The notes under the pieces: generated by a model
What the model saw: the letters and a program-made list of their open reading frames with translations, nothing else
Told to the model about the DNA's origin: nothing
Databases searched by the model: none
Shown: piece after piece, positions 63,948 to 64,000 of the stretch
How positions within the stretch are numbered: the stretch's first letter is position 1
Layout: each line of letters starts with the position of its first letter
Position numbers and translations under genes: made by a program
Origin: Actinomycetes bacterium
GTDB taxonomy: Bacteria > Actinomycetota > Actinomycetes > Mycobacteriales > Mycobacteriaceae
Reading direction: 5' to 3'
NCBI GenBank assembly: GCA_023432405.1
Contig: JAEYUQ010000015.1
Location: 97,369 to 161,368 of the forward strand
Length of the DNA stretch: 64,000 bases

Positions 63948-64000
63948 TAGTCTTTGAGGAAGACGCCAAAGAGGTCTTCTCCCGCCTCGCCCCTCACGAT

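Overview
The window reads as a chromosome segment of an actinobacterium of the order Mycobacteriales, closest in gene content and order to Corynebacteriaceae. The pointers are: an SUF tail (sufS-sufU-DUF59), acn followed by a TetR gene of AcnR type, mshC (mycothiol), hemH of the [2Fe-2S] type, dop-pup-pafA-pafBC without 20S proteasome genes, separate lnt and ppm1 genes, rbpA, and a secA2-FHA (OdhI/GarA)-MerR-DUF151-MerR block. Base composition looks moderate (about half G+C by eye), low for the order. No insertion sequence, prophage or CRISPR array is visible. It is a compact housekeeping region with one long intergenic stretch (15926-16647).

Layout. 1-3702 (+): the end of the suf operon and an ABC-F protein. 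3699-8925 (-): metF-metE behind a McbR-like operator, and a DUF711/ACT pair. 9040-12426: a FadR-type GntR regulator, DUF4862, nanE and nanK, a partial amino-sugar cluster. 12472-17154: acnR, a terminator-like hairpin, acn, its probable AcnR-controlled promoter, a GlxR-like site, a possible structured RNA, and a divergent NlpC/P60 gene. 17165-22191: hemH, DUF3097, an HTH gene, a VTT-domain membrane protein, tRNA-Leu(GAG), a PEBP protein and pyrD. 22208-29093: a lipoprotein, uppP, mshC, a HAD phosphatase, hisE-hisG and fhs. 29090-34883: asparaginase, a RecB-family nuclease, two tandem bleomycin-hydrolase-like peptidases and an M18 aminopeptidase. 34914-44989: trmI, dop, pup, pafA, pafB, pafC, tatA, tatC and a HelY-type helicase, almost all overlapping or closely spaced. 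45007-48507: Xaa-Pro peptidase, lnt, ppm1. 48526-57868: rbpA, a small zinc-finger protein, YceI, a CFA-synthase-like protein, NDH-2, a methyltransferase, two CNNM/CBS proteins and a VWA protein. 57931-63738: the MerR/DUF151/MerR/FHA/secA2 block and an alpha/beta hydrolase. tRNA-Pro(GGG) with a following hairpin closes the window.

The most unusual feature is the pupylation locus. Ligase (PafA) and depupylase (Dop) look full-length. The ATPase gene arc/mpa, which I expect between trmI and dop, is absent: trmI and dop overlap by 4 bp. Pup itself is only 42 residues. It lines up with the C-terminal two thirds of Mycobacterium Pup and ends GGQ, but lacks the roughly 22 N-terminal residues that Mpa/ARC uses to start threading. 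This suggests a pared-down, possibly degradation-independent and unfoldase-independent pupylation system.

Genes working together: SufS/SufU/DUF59 in Fe-S assembly, feeding aconitase, the RecB-type nuclease and ferrochelatase; MetF/MetE and Fhs in one-carbon and methionine metabolism; AcnR, GlxR and OdhI as controls on the TCA cycle; UppP, Lnt, Ppm1 and SecA2/TatAC in envelope biogenesis and export.
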